A stretch of DNA of 64,000 bases from Bacteroides sp. (GCA_021202275.1 JAJQDI010000005.1:62001-126000); one strand, 5' to 3'; positions 53,087 to 63,211 are shown, counted from the stretch's first letter. Program-made: numbers and translations. The notes: generated by a model from the sequence alone, not told the origin.

Positions 53087-54889
53087 ATACAAAATATTAG
53101 GAACATTGCGATTATTGCCCATGTGGATCATGGGAAAACTACTCTTGTAGACAAGATGCTTTTGGCAGGACATCTTTTCCGGGACAATCAGACCAGCGGC
53201 GAACTTATTCTGGATAATAACGATCTGGAACGGGAAAGAGGGATCACTATTCTATCTAAAAATGTCTCTATCAACTATAAAGATACAAAAATAAATATTA
53301 TTGATACTCCGGGGCACAGTGATTTCGGAGGTGAGGTAGAACGCGTGCTTAATATGGCCGATGGCTGTATCCTGCTCGTGGATGCGTTTGAAGGGCCTAT
53401 GCCCCAGACGCGGTTTGTATTGCAGAAAGCGTTGCAACTGGGTCTCAAACCTGTGGTGGTGATTAATAAGGTAGATAAGCCCAACTGTCGTCCGGATGAG
53501 GTGCATGAGATGGTCTTTGACCTGATGTTCAGTCTGGATGCTACCGAAGAACAACTTGATTTCCCTACCATTTACGGTTCTGCCAAGAATGGCTGGATGA
53601 GTGAAGATTGGAAAGAGCCTACAGATAGTATTTCACCTCTGCTGGATTGTATCCTGGAGCATATACCTGCTCCTGAGGCGCTGGAGGGTACTCCTCAGAT
53701 GTTGGTTACATCTCTGGATTATTCGGCTTATACCGGACGTATCGCGGTAGGACGTGTACATCGGGGAACGTTGAAAGAAAGTATGAATGTATGTCTGGCC
53801 AAGCGTGACGGTAGTATCATAAAGTCCAGGATAAAAGAGGTGCATGTCTTTGAAGGTCTGGGACGTGCCAGGAAGAGCGAAGTTTCCTCCGGGGATATTT
53901 GCGCGCTGATCGGAATAGAAGGGTTTGAGATCGGGGATACGATCTGTGATTTTGAACAGCCGGAGCCACTTCCGCCCATTGCTATTGACGAGCCTACCAT
54001 GAGTATGCTTTTTGCCATCAATGATTCTCCTTTCTTTGGTAAAGACGGAAAATATGTAACTTCCCGCCACATTCATGATCGCCTGATGAAGGAACTGGAT
54101 AAGAACCTGGCTTTGCGGGTGACGAAGAGCGAGGAGGATGGAAAATGGATCGTATCCGGACGCGGTGTACTTCATCTTTCGGTACTCATCGAAACCATGC
54201 GTCGTGAAGGGTATGAATTGCAGGTAGGGCAGCCACAGGTGATCTATAAAACCATAGATGGTGTACGCTGTGAACCTGTAGAAGAATTAACGATCAATGT
54301 TCCTGAAGAGTATGCCAGCAAGATGATTGATATGGTGACCCGCCGTAAAGGAGAGATGATGATGATGGAGAGCAACGGTGAGCGTGTCAACCTAGAGTTT
54401 GCTATACCTTCGCGGGGAATCATAGGGTTGCGTACCAATGTGCTGACCGCCTCAGCTGGTGAGGCTATTATGGCTCATCGTTTCAAAGAATATCAACCCT
54501 ATAAAGGAGAACTGGAGCGTCGGACCAATGGCTCTATGATCGCTATGGAAGTGGGTACGGCTTTTGCGTATGCTATAGATAAACTACAGGACAGAGGATG
54601 TTTCTTTATTTTTCCACAGGACGAAGTCTATGCGGGTCAGGTGGTTGGTGAGCATTCACATGAGAATGATCTGGTGATCAACGTTACCAAATCCAAAAAG
54701 CTGACCAATATGCGTGCGTCGGGTGCGGATGATAAGGCCCGCCTGATCCCTCCGGTACAGTTCTCTCTGGAAGAGGCATTGGAATATATCAAAGAGGATG
54801 AATACGTGGAAGTAACTCCACGGTTTATGCGTATGCGTAAAGTGATCCTGGATGAGAATGAACGTAAACGTGCGAATAAGAATAGTTGA
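53087..54889 (+). CDS. typA: Translational GTPase TypA/BipA; apparent ATA start
   Basis: (I)QNIRNIAIIAHVDHGKTTLVDKMLLAGHLF; RERGITILSKNVSINYKDTKINIIDTPGHSDFGGEVERVL; VVINKVDKPNCR. The track ORF begins at a TTG (53039) upstream of a TACCTTTG promoter element. Confidence 0.93.
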   Translation: MQNIRNIAIIAHVDHGKTTLVDKMLLAGHLFRDNQTSGELILDNNDLERERGITILSKNVSINYKDTKINIIDTPGHSDFGGEVERVLNMADGCILLVDAFEGPMPQTRFVLQKALQLGLKPVVVINKVDKPNCRPDEVHEMVFDLMFSLDATEEQLDFPTIYGSAKNGWMSEDWKEPTDSISPLLDCILEHIPAPEALEGTPQMLVTSLDYSAYTGRIAVGRVHRGTLKESMNVCLAKRDGSIIKSRIKEVHVFEGLGRARKSEVSSGDICALIGIEGFEIGDTICDFEQPEPLPPIAIDEPTMSMLFAINDSPFFGKDGKYVTSRHIHDRLMKELDKNLALRVTKSEEDGKWIVSGRGVLHLSVLIETMRREGYELQVGQPQVIYKTIDGVRCEPVEELTINVPEEYASKMIDMVTRRKGEMMMMESNGERVNLEFAIPSRGIIGLRTNVLTASAGEAIMAHRFKEYQPYKGELERRTNGSMIAMEVGTAFAYAIDKLQDRGCFFIFPQDEVYAGQVVGEHSHENDLVINVTKSKKLTNMRASGADDKARLIPPVQFSLEEALEYIKEDEYVEVTPRFMRMRKVILDENERKRANKNS

Positions 54890-54914
54890 TCAGGAAGTTT
54901 AAGTTTGCTATACA

Positions 54915-54973
54915 CAAGAGGTTGTCTCGCCATAAACGGTCTGTCAGATGGTTCATGGGGAAACAACCTCTTG
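54915..54973. terminator. Hairpin caagaggttgt/acaacctcttg
   Basis: Perfect 11-bp arms downstream of typA. Confidence 0.65.
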
Positions 54974-54975
54974 AG

Positions 54976-55299
54976 TTATCTGGATCTTACTTCTCTTCGT
55001 ATAAAGCGATAATAAGAAAGTGCGAAACAGAGCAATGTTACCGCGATCAATCCGGTGAGTTGTGGCCATACCACGATCAGGCTCTGTGTAAATGGTAGCG
55101 GGCTGGGTATGGTTCCTTGCAGCTGTTCCATGGTCATGGGGCCCAGAATTCGTACAGAAGGCATCAGCAAAGTGGTTGTGGCTTCATTGAATAGTTCGGG
55201 CGGAGCGAAACTTAGTAAGTTGTGCATAACTTTCTGATAGGCTATTATCTGAAGGGGATGAGCCGTGGGAGCAGGTTGAAGTGTTTTCCCGAACCTATT
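54976..55299 (-). pseudogene. C-terminal fragment of an ABC-2 type transporter permease
   Basis: Frame extends upstream of the ATG: *NRFGKTLQPAPTAHPLQIIAYQKVMHNLLSFAPPELFNEATTTLLMPSVR...IVVWPQLTGLIAVTLLCFALSYYRFIRREVRSR; C-terminal WPQL...F.RREVRS is typical of these permeases. Confidence 0.6.
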
Positions 55300-55551
55300 T
55301 TAATTTACAAAAGAGGCTTTTTACACTAAAAGAGACAATAAAAATCAACTAAATCCAACTAAGGATGAAAGATACCAGAGATTCACCTATAAACAGAATA
55401 AAGGTTGTTTCAATGTTATTATAAGATAGTCTCTTGTACATTTTTTGTTGCTCTTTTCTTCCTACACTGACCCATAGAGAAAAGTAAGAAACATACGGTT
55501 TATTCCATCAAAGAAGATTAAAATATGTTTTGATCTAAATACTTAACGATT

Positions 55552-55941
55552 TTATGGGTCTATAAATTTTTTAAATGCTCCTATGTCTTCCTGTCGGATC
55601 TGAGCGATTGCGATCGCATATTCTCCGTGATGGCTTAAGCTAATGGAATCTTTAATATAAAACTCTTTGTCTCCCAGGTAGATCTGAGGGCATCCGTCGG
55701 GATCATTGTATACGGTAACGAGAGTTGGTTTATAGGGAATATTCACCGATTTGAATATAGCTTCTTTTGTCGCGAATCGACCTGCCAGATAAGTTATCTT
55801 CTTCGTTTTTTGATAAATCGCTATTTCTTCTTCCGAAAAATACCGTTCCAGAAAATGCCTTCCGTGTTTGGAAAGCATTTTCTGTATGAAACCGATCTCT
55901 ACCAGATCAATGCCGGGCCGGGAGGGCTTTTTATTTTCCAT
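55552..55941 (-). CDS. 4'-phosphopantetheinyl transferase, AcpS type
   Basis: RPGIDLVEIGFIQKML...LERYFSEEEIAIYQKTKKITYLAGRFATKEAIFKSV; SLSHHGEYAIAIA. Confidence 0.9.
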   Translation of the reverse strand: MENKKPSRPGIDLVEIGFIQKMLSKHGRHFLERYFSEEEIAIYQKTKKITYLAGRFATKEAIFKSVNIPYKPTLVTVYNDPDGCPQIYLGDKEFYIKDSISLSHHGEYAIAIAQIRQEDIGAFKKFIDP

Positions 55942-56173
55942 TGAAATCCGGAATATTTGTGTAAATGTAGTCTGCTATCTGCTTAACAGACATTTTTGTT
56001 AAATGATAATCCGGAATATGAAGTTTGTATTTTATTTTAATAGATGTGGCTAAGTCAGCTACTTCGGTCGAATCAAAATCTGTTTCTTTGATTGTCTTGT
56101 TCTCTGAATCTATGGTACATCCCATCTGATCGATGATGCCCCAAATCTCATTTTTAATTTCTTCTCTTTGCAT
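55931..56173 (-). CDS. Acyl carrier protein
   Basis: 80 aa; TDFDSTEVADLATSIKIKYKLHIP with candidate phosphopantetheine Ser; overlaps the PPTase start. Confidence 0.85.
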   Translation of the reverse strand: MQREEIKNEIWGIIDQMGCTIDSENKTIKETDFDSTEVADLATSIKIKYKLHIPDYHLTKMSVKQIADYIYTNIPDFNGK

Positions 56174-56183
56174 GGCTTTTATT

Positions 56184-57338
56184 TTAATTGTATCTACTTA
56201 ATTTGATCGCTCCTTTTATACCTCCGTATCCCTGGGATAAGACCAAAGCGGTGGCATGGTGTTTTTCTGTTGGCTCCCTGTTTATATTAGTTTCAGGAAG
56301 TGGATCAGAATGGGTCTTTAATACGATGTTTTCTTTCATACTGAGTATGGATAAAATTATATCCATCGGAGCAGAGGCACCTACCGTATGACCAAAAGTC
56401 GTTTTCGGACAACAGAAAACTATACTCCTGCCTAATTCTTTTTGAATGGCTGTTACTTCCATTTTGTCTTCCCGGTCTTTTGCGATGCCTGATAAGTAAA
56501 CTATATCAATAGGGTGGTCGTCTGTAGCTCTCCTGATCACATGTTGATAGATGGAAAGGGCTTTGTCGTCGTTGTAGTCTCCACTGTATCCGACACCTAT
56601 CCCATCTATCTGGGCCATGATAGATTCTTTGTTTACTCTTTTTAACGCATTTTCTTCTCTTTCCAGGATCAGGAAACCTGCTCCTTCCGCTATAACCATT
56701 CCTTTATTTTCAGCAAATAACCGATACTGGCTTCCTCGGGAATATTGATCGATGGAGTCATAAAATTCTAAACTCATGCTATTGACCGGAGCTTCTACTC
56801 CTCCTACTATGGCAAAATCAATTCTTCCTTTTCTTAAGTATTTAATCGCATTTTTTATTGCCATCAAACCGCTTACTCTGTCGGCTACTATGGTTTTACT
56901 TATTCCTCTCATCCCGTACATCAGAGAAGCATGTCCCTGTACAGCCGCGGGAAACCAGTTGCTCACTAAGTGTGGGCTCAACGGTGTATGGTCTTTCATA
57001 CTATTAAATCCGTCCCATAACGTATCCCATCCCGCGGAATTATTGCCGATAAACACTCCTACCTTGTCGGGGTAGTCGGAAATTTTAAAATTTGCCTGTT
57101 TGATTGCCTCATCTATGGCAACGAGCCCAAGTTTGGAAAAACGAGCACATTTGACCAATAATCTTCTATGGATCACATCTTCAAAAGAATCTTTATGAAC
57201 TACTCCTGCATATTGAATACCTTTTTCATTTACCTTCCGGATATGGGATTGTCCGGTCTGTAAATTCTGCCAGAATTCTTTTATGCTATTTCCACAGGGG
57301 CCGATTATACCCATGCCTGTAACAACAATTTTTTCCAT
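56184..57338 (-). CDS. Beta-ketoacyl synthase-fold protein lacking the active-site Cys (CLF-like)
   Basis: KIVVTGMGIIGPCGNSIKEFWQNLQTG; KTIVADRVSGLMAIKNA where KS enzymes have TAC(A/S)TG; VVYLSGIAKDR in place of NAHGTST; FGHTVGASAPMD retained. Confidence 0.85.
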   Translation of the reverse strand: MEKIVVTGMGIIGPCGNSIKEFWQNLQTGQSHIRKVNEKGIQYAGVVHKDSFEDVIHRRLLVKCARFSKLGLVAIDEAIKQANFKISDYPDKVGVFIGNNSAGWDTLWDGFNSMKDHTPLSPHLVSNWFPAAVQGHASLMYGMRGISKTIVADRVSGLMAIKNAIKYLRKGRIDFAIVGGVEAPVNSMSLEFYDSIDQYSRGSQYRLFAENKGMVIAEGAGFLILEREENALKRVNKESIMAQIDGIGVGYSGDYNDDKALSIYQHVIRRATDDHPIDIVYLSGIAKDREDKMEVTAIQKELGRSIVFCCPKTTFGHTVGASAPMDIILSILSMKENIVLKTHSDPLPETNINREPTEKHHATALVLSQGYGGIKGAIKLSRYN

Positions 57339-57340
57339 GT

Positions 57341-58551
57341 TTAAATTTTTGATAAGATTAATACTCCATGTAATCCGGAAAAACCATTTGCATTGGAAAT
57401 AGTGGTATCAATGGTCTGTTCAGTAGGGGTTGAGATTATATTTATATCGCATTCTTCGTCCTTTACTTTGTAATTGGCAGTAGGGGGAATGGTATTGTTT
57501 TTCATGGCCAGTACCGTATGCACAATTTCAATGGCGCTGGATGCTCCCAACGGATGTCCGGTCATGGATTTGGTCGAACTGACTGGTAAGGATTTTACAT
57601 GTTCTTTGAAGGCGATGTGATAAGCCGCGGCTTCAAAAAGATCATTCTGAGGGGTTGAACTGCTGTGGGCATTCAGGTAATCAATGTCCGAAGGTTGGAC
57701 TTCTGCTTCTTTCATTGTCTGTATGAGTAATTCTCCCAATGCTACCCCATTGTTGGGCAGGTCGGTCATGTGATAAGCGTTGTTGCAGCTATTGTATGCT
57801 TTGATCTCTGCATATATATGCGCTCCTCTGCAGATGGCATTTTCATATTCTTCCAGAATAAGTACGGCACATCCTTCTGCCAGAACAAATCCGTTCCTGG
57901 TTTTATCGAACGGACGGGATGCTTCTCTGGCAGACTCCTTATCCATGGTTTTAGTGAGTGCGCCAATGGCCTCAAACGATCCAATAGTCACTTTGGAAAC
58001 GGGTGTTTCAACAGCTCCGCAAATCATAAGGTGTTGATCCCCGTATTTGATGGCTTCATAAGCATATCCAATGGCATCAATGCCACCGGTACAGCCAGTC
58101 GACATAATCAGATTTTCTCCCTGGAAATCAAATTCATCGGCAATTTCGCAGGTAATGTGTGTATACAGCCCCTTTTTATAGATGTTTTGGCTTTCAGTGG
58201 TCTCCTCTCCGAAGAAAACGTCTTCACAATAAGCCATATTGCTGATAGCACTGGAAATACATACTCCTGCCTGACTTTTATCAATGGTTTGATGATTGAT
58301 GCGTGCGTCTTTCATCGCGCGTATGGCAGCATTTAAAGCTATATTAGCTGTCCTGCCTATTTTTTGGCCGGTTTGTTTGCTGTGAGATCTTCAAAATCTC
58401 CGATTAATCCAAGGACTCTTTTCATTCCTTTGTAATCGTGTAGATCATATCCTATTTTACAATTCAATGAATTATTCCAAAATTCATCGAGGGTGTTACC
58501 AATAGGAGTGAGGACACTCATACCTGTAATGACTACTCTTCTGTTTCTCAT
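57341..58551 (-). pseudogene. Beta-ketoacyl-ACP synthase (FabF/KS-alpha-like), apparent frameshift at 58360-58365
   Basis: 5' ORF RRVVITGMSVLTPIGNTLDEFWNNSL...DLTANKPAKK* and 3' ORF IGRTANIALNAAIRAMKDARINHQT... join if A6 were A7. Catalytic Cys (MSTGCTGGIDAIG) and both His (NAHSSSTPQND, SMTGHPLGASS) present. Confidence 0.85.
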
Positions 58552-59498
58552 GTTTCTTTACTATGTTTGTTACTCTAATAAATTTATCTCTATCGCAGAG
58601 AACTCTCTCTTATAAGTATAACAGCGAGTTACCCTTCTTTTTTATACAGGTATAAGGAGTGATCAGGTACCGGCAAAGGCTTATAATATCGTGTTTTAAA
58701 CCTTCTTTATAACGGATAGAGTGTGTAAATTTAAATCATTTATTTAGTAAAACAATGCATGGGTATAAAAAATAAAATTATTTGATAATAAAAGAATACA
58801 TGAATGATAAATTTATATAAATTATTAATTTAGAATATGTGTTTTATTTCTTTATAAAAGCAATTCATTTTTCAGAATAAGTATTAAGTTGAGTTATTAA
58901 GTATTTTGTATATATTGTATTTATTGAATTTATAAAAATATAAATTACGCATATAGAAGTTTATAGAAAATATTATGTCTCAATAATTCTGCTAAAACAT
59001 TGGCCGAATGGGTAGAGCTCCTGTTGATAAAAGTATAAAGTGGCAAAGAGAGATAACTGATATGAATGTGTGTATCTGTATGATATTTAAATAGGGGAAT
59101 ACGGAGGCAGCAGGAAAACCGGAGTCGGATATATACAGCCTGTCCGATGAAGTAATAACTGTGGTAAGAAACGGATCGGTTGCATGTCTTGTTTTTCTGA
59201 TGGGGTGTCAGGCTTGATTTGACTGGCAGATCATAGAAAAAAAGAAAAAGCAGAAGAGGGTGACTGTCTAAGTATAGCAAGCGTACCTGTTTTATGGAAA
59301 GGAAGAGGAGCCTGTATATTGCCTGCTATGTAGCTGTGTAGTGCTGAGTTTAAATTCCTGTTCAGTAGTCTGTACCGGATTACCTGGTATCTGTTTGGAT
59401 CGGGAAAATGGGTCATTACCCATAAGTCTTTTCTCCGGAAAAGAGATTGAAGCTCTGGTATAATAATCGGTGAAGTATGACGATGACTTTTCTGTTAA

Positions 59499-59530
59499 AA
59501 AAAGCTGTCCGATTGACCGGACAGCTTTTT
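59499..59530. terminator. Hairpin aaaaagctgtccg/cggacagcttttt
   Basis: Perfect 13-bp inverted repeat downstream of pckA. Confidence 0.9.
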
Positions 59531-59552
59531 ACTATAAAGTTGGATTCTCTGA

Positions 59553-61142
59553 TTACAACTGAGGACCTGCGGCGATCAATGCTTTCGCGTCGTCGTTGTC
59601 ACAGTACTGTTCGAAGTTCTTGATGTACTTGGCAGCCAGAGATTTGGCTTTGGTTTCCCATTCAGCCACATCCGTGTACGTGCTGCGAGGATCAAGAATA
59701 TCAGATACATTGTTCAATGTTTTAGGAACAGTGAGGTTCAGGATAGGAATGTGAACCTTTTCTGAGTTTTCGATAGAACCGTCGATGATGGCATCGATGA
59801 TGGCACGAGTATCTTTCAGAGAGATACGTTTGCCGGTACCGTTCCAACCAGTGTTCACCAGGTATGCTTTAGCTCCGTGTTCTTTCATCTTTCCACCCAG
59901 GGTCTTGGCATACATAGTCGGGTGCAGGGTCAGGAACGCTTCACCAAAGGCAGGAGAGAAAGATGGCAATGGTTCAGTGATACCACGTTCTGTTCCGGCC
60001 AGTTTGGAAGTGTAACCGCAAAGGAAGTGATACTGTGCCTGAGCATCGTCCAGGATAGAAACCGGAGGCAATACTCCGAACGCGTCAGCAGACAGATAAA
60101 CGATCTTGCTGGCATGTCCTGCTTTGGAAGGAAGAACGATCTTGTTGATGTGATAGATCGGGTAAGAAACACGGGTATTCTCTGTGATAGAACCATCCGC
60201 ATAGTCGGGGGTTCCGTCTTCTTTTACTACAACGTTTTCCAACAGAGCGTCACGTCTGATCGCTCTCCAGATATCCGGTTCGTTTTCTTCGCTCAGGTTG
60301 ATCACTTTCGCGTAGCAACCACCTTCGTAGTTGAATACACCGTTGTTGTCCCAACCGTGTTCGTCGTCACCGATCAGGTAACATTTCGGGTCGGCAGAAA
60401 GAGTGGTTTTTCCTGTTCCTGAAAGACCGAAGAAGATAGCAACATCGCCTTTTTCACCTACGTTGGCCGAGCAGTGCATAGAAGCCATACCTTTCAGAGG
60501 CAGGTAATAGTTCATCATAGCGAACATACCTTTCTTCATTTCACCACCGTACCATGTACCACCGATGATCTGTTCTTTTTCAGTCAGGTTGAATACAACG
60601 AATACTTCAGAGTTCAGTCCCTGCTCTTTCCAGTTCGGATTTGTAACTTTAGAAGAGTTGAATACAGTGAAATCAGGTTCTCCGTAGTGCTCCAGTTCGT
60701 ACAAAGAAGGACGAATGAACATGTTGGTTACGAAGTGTGCCTGCCATGCTACCTCTACGATGAAACGTACTTTCATACGAGTATCTGCATTGGTACCACA
60801 GAACGTATCCACTACATATAATTTTTTAGCTGAATTCAGCTGTTTCATAGACAAAGCCTTCAGATCATTCCAGATCTCAGTTGAAACCGGTTTGTTGATG
60901 GTTCCGTCCCACCAGATCGTATTTTCAGTGGTAGCGTCTTTAACGATGTAGCGGTCTTTAGGTGAACGGCCGGTAAATACACCTGTTTTTACAGATACAG
61001 CACCAGTAGTGGTTAACTCACCTTTTTCGTACCCTTCGTTTGACGGATCCATCTCAGCCTGGAAAAGCTGTTCGTACGTAGGGTTGTAAACAACTTCGAT
61101 GTCGTTGCTTATACCATACTTGCTTAAATCTAATTTTGCCAT
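59553..61142 (-). CDS. pckA: Phosphoenolpyruvate carboxykinase (ATP)
   Basis: [86 protein letters not shown]. Confidence 0.98.
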   Translation of the reverse strand: MAKLDLSKYGISNDIEVVYNPTYEQLFQAEMDPSNEGYEKGELTTTGAVSVKTGVFTGRSPKDRYIVKDATTENTIWWDGTINKPVSTEIWNDLKALSMKQLNSAKKLYVVDTFCGTNADTRMKVRFIVEVAWQAHFVTNMFIRPSLYELEHYGEPDFTVFNSSKVTNPNWKEQGLNSEVFVVFNLTEKEQIIGGTWYGGEMKKGMFAMMNYYLPLKGMASMHCSANVGEKGDVAIFFGLSGTGKTTLSADPKCYLIGDDEHGWDNNGVFNYEGGCYAKVINLSEENEPDIWRAIRRDALLENVVVKEDGTPDYADGSITENTRVSYPIYHINKIVLPSKAGHASKIVYLSADAFGVLPPVSILDDAQAQYHFLCGYTSKLAGTERGITEPLPSFSPAFGEAFLTLHPTMYAKTLGGKMKEHGAKAYLVNTGWNGTGKRISLKDTRAIIDAIIDGSIENSEKVHIPILNLTVPKTLNNVSDILDPRSTYTDVAEWETKAKSLAAKYIKNFEQYCDNDDAKALIAAGPQL

Positions 61143-61397
61143 CTCTTTAATTAATTAAAATTGGTATATAATTTACTGTTTATTTTTACATTTTGTAGGT
61201 AAAATTAAATAGACCCTTGTAAATCGCTTACAAAAGTAATATTTTATTTGAAAACTTATCGGATATTAAAGAAATTTTTCTTTAATCTGACAGGTTTTAT
61301 AGTTACGTAACAATATCTGCAAACTGAATGTTGCAAATTGGAATATTATCCTTTACTTTGTATTCCGGAACAGAGAAAATATACAACTATTATACCT

Positions 61398-62051
61398 ATG
61401 AAGATTATTAATTTGAGTGAGTCGAACTCCATCCTGAATCAGTACGTTGCGGAGATCAGGAATGTGGAGGTCCAGGGCGACAGACTTCGTTTCCGGAGAA
61501 ACATTGAACGTATCGGAGAGGTGATGGCCTATAAGATCAGTAAGTCATTTGCCTATTCTATAAAGGAGATCCGTACTCCCCTGGGGACAGCTTCCGCAAG
61601 TACGCCTGACAATCCCATTGTGATCAGTACCATCCTCAGGGCAGGTATTCCTTATCATCAGGGGTTTCTGAGTTATTTTGATTATGCGGAAAATGCTTTT
61701 GTATCGGCCTATCGGAAGTACAAAGATACGTTGAAATTCGATATCCATATTGAATATATCGCTTCTCCCCTTATCAGTGGGAAAACACTGATCATTACCG
61801 ACCCGATGCTAGCTACCGGTAGTAGCATGGAACTGACCTATCAGGCCATGCTTACCAAAGGAGAGCCGGCTGAAATACATGTCGCTGCTATTATCGCCAG
61901 CCGTCAGGCAGTAGATCATATCGCGGGCGTTTTCCCGGCTGATAAGACTACCATCTGGTGTGCAGCCATAGATCCGGAGATCAATGAACATTCGTATATT
62001 GTACCCGGATTGGGAGATGCCGGTGATCTGGCTTACGGAGTAAAAGACTGA
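61398..62051 (+). CDS. upp: Uracil phosphoribosyltransferase
   Basis: MKIINLSESNSILNQYVAEIRNVEVQGDRLRFRRNIERIGEVMAYKIS; LIITDPMLATGSSMELTYQAML; start moved to 61398. Confidence 0.9.
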   Translation: MKIINLSESNSILNQYVAEIRNVEVQGDRLRFRRNIERIGEVMAYKISKSFAYSIKEIRTPLGTASASTPDNPIVISTILRAGIPYHQGFLSYFDYAENAFVSAYRKYKDTLKFDIHIEYIASPLISGKTLIITDPMLATGSSMELTYQAMLTKGEPAEIHVAAIIASRQAVDHIAGVFPADKTTIWCAAIDPEINEHSYIVPGLGDAGDLAYGVKD

Positions 62052-62146
62052 GATCTCTTACCTGGGAGTTGACGTATAAATTTTGTAGTCTGTAAAAATA
62101 CTTCTCTCTGACGGAAAGATAAAAAGATAAGCAGATCGGAAAAGAA

Positions 62147-62178
62147 AAAGAGCGATACTCTCGGGAGCATCGCTCTTT
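62147..62178. terminator. Hairpin aaagagcgat/atcgctcttt
   Basis: Perfect 10-bp arms between convergent upp and the oxidoreductase beta gene. Confidence 0.75.
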
Positions 62179-62197
62179 GTAATATTTCATGTGGGGA

Positions 62198-63208
62198 TTA
62201 TTTTACCTCCCAAACGTCATTTGTCATGAGAAGTTCCCGGAAGTTGTGATACTTAGCCTTGTTGCTCACTTCTTTGATCTGTTGTTGTACAGCCTCATCG
62301 TAAGTCGGAGCTACCACATCGCGTATGATCCCCAGGGCGATAGGGAATTCCGGACCTTCCATCAGAGCAAGTTTTAATTGCAGGGTCGTGTCTTCACAAT
62401 GGGCATTGTGTACAAGGATGTCTTTTTCTGTGACTCCGTTCTCCCCTAATTTCACGACTTTCAGTCCGAAACCTTCCTGCATCAGGCCGAGTTCGTTGTT
62501 CTCACCGAACAGCATGGGTTGACCGTGTTTCAGATAGATCGCGTTTTTGTTGCGTCCTTCTTTGGTAGCTACCATGTCGTGGGTACCATCGTTGAAGATC
62601 ACACAATTCTGAAGTATTTCAATTACTGAAGTACCTTTGTATCTGGCAGATGCCGTGAGTACTTCCACGGAGTTTGCTGCGTCTACTGCTACGCAACGCG
62701 CGAAGAAACGTCCGCGTGCCCCGAAAGTAAGTTCGGCAGGACGGAAGGGATCTTCCACGGTTCCGTATGGAGAGGTCTTGCTGACGAATCCTCTTTCCGA
62801 AGTGGGAGAGTACTGTCCTTTGGTGAGACCATAAATACGGTTGTTGAGCAGCAGGATGTTGATGTCTACGTTACGACGTATGGCATGGATGAAATGATTT
62901 CCTCCGATAGCCAGACCATCTCCGTCGCCGGATACCTGCCAGACATCCAATTCGGGGTTGGCTACTTTTACTCCGGTGGCAATGGCAGCCGCGCGTCCGT
63001 GAATGGTATGAAATCCGTAAGTGTTCATGTAATAAGGGAGCCGCGACGAACATCCGATCCCTGAAATGACAGCGATCTCATGAGGCGGTTTGCCAATCTC
63101 GGCCAATGCTTTGTACAGAGAGCTCAGAAAAGCATGGTCGCCACAGCCAGGGCACCAACGTGCCTGACCGATCTTATAATCTTTTGCAGTATATATTGTT
63201 TCGTTCAT
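62198..63208 (-). CDS. 2-oxoacid:ferredoxin oxidoreductase beta subunit
   Basis: ARWCPGCGDHAFLSSLYKAL; GIGCSSRLPYYMNTYGFHTIHGRAAAIATGVKVANPELDVWQVSGDGDGLAIGGNH; NNRIYGLTKGQYSPTS. Confidence 0.95.
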   Translation of the reverse strand: MNETIYTAKDYKIGQARWCPGCGDHAFLSSLYKALAEIGKPPHEIAVISGIGCSSRLPYYMNTYGFHTIHGRAAAIATGVKVANPELDVWQVSGDGDGLAIGGNHFIHAIRRNVDINILLLNNRIYGLTKGQYSPTSERGFVSKTSPYGTVEDPFRPAELTFGARGRFFARCVAVDAANSVEVLTASARYKGTSVIEILQNCVIFNDGTHDMVATKEGRNKNAIYLKHGQPMLFGENNELGLMQEGFGLKVVKLGENGVTEKDILVHNAHCEDTTLQLKLALMEGPEFPIALGIIRDVVAPTYDEAVQQQIKEVSNKAKYHNFRELLMTNDVWEVK

Positions 63209-63211
63209 ATG

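Noticed and set aside
53633-54175. 180-aa minus ORF within typA
   Set aside because: Antisense to a highly conserved gene.
58945-59416. Minus ORFs 58945-59280 and 59231-59416
   Set aside because: In an AT-rich gap, no promoter, signal or domain resemblance; kept as noncoding.
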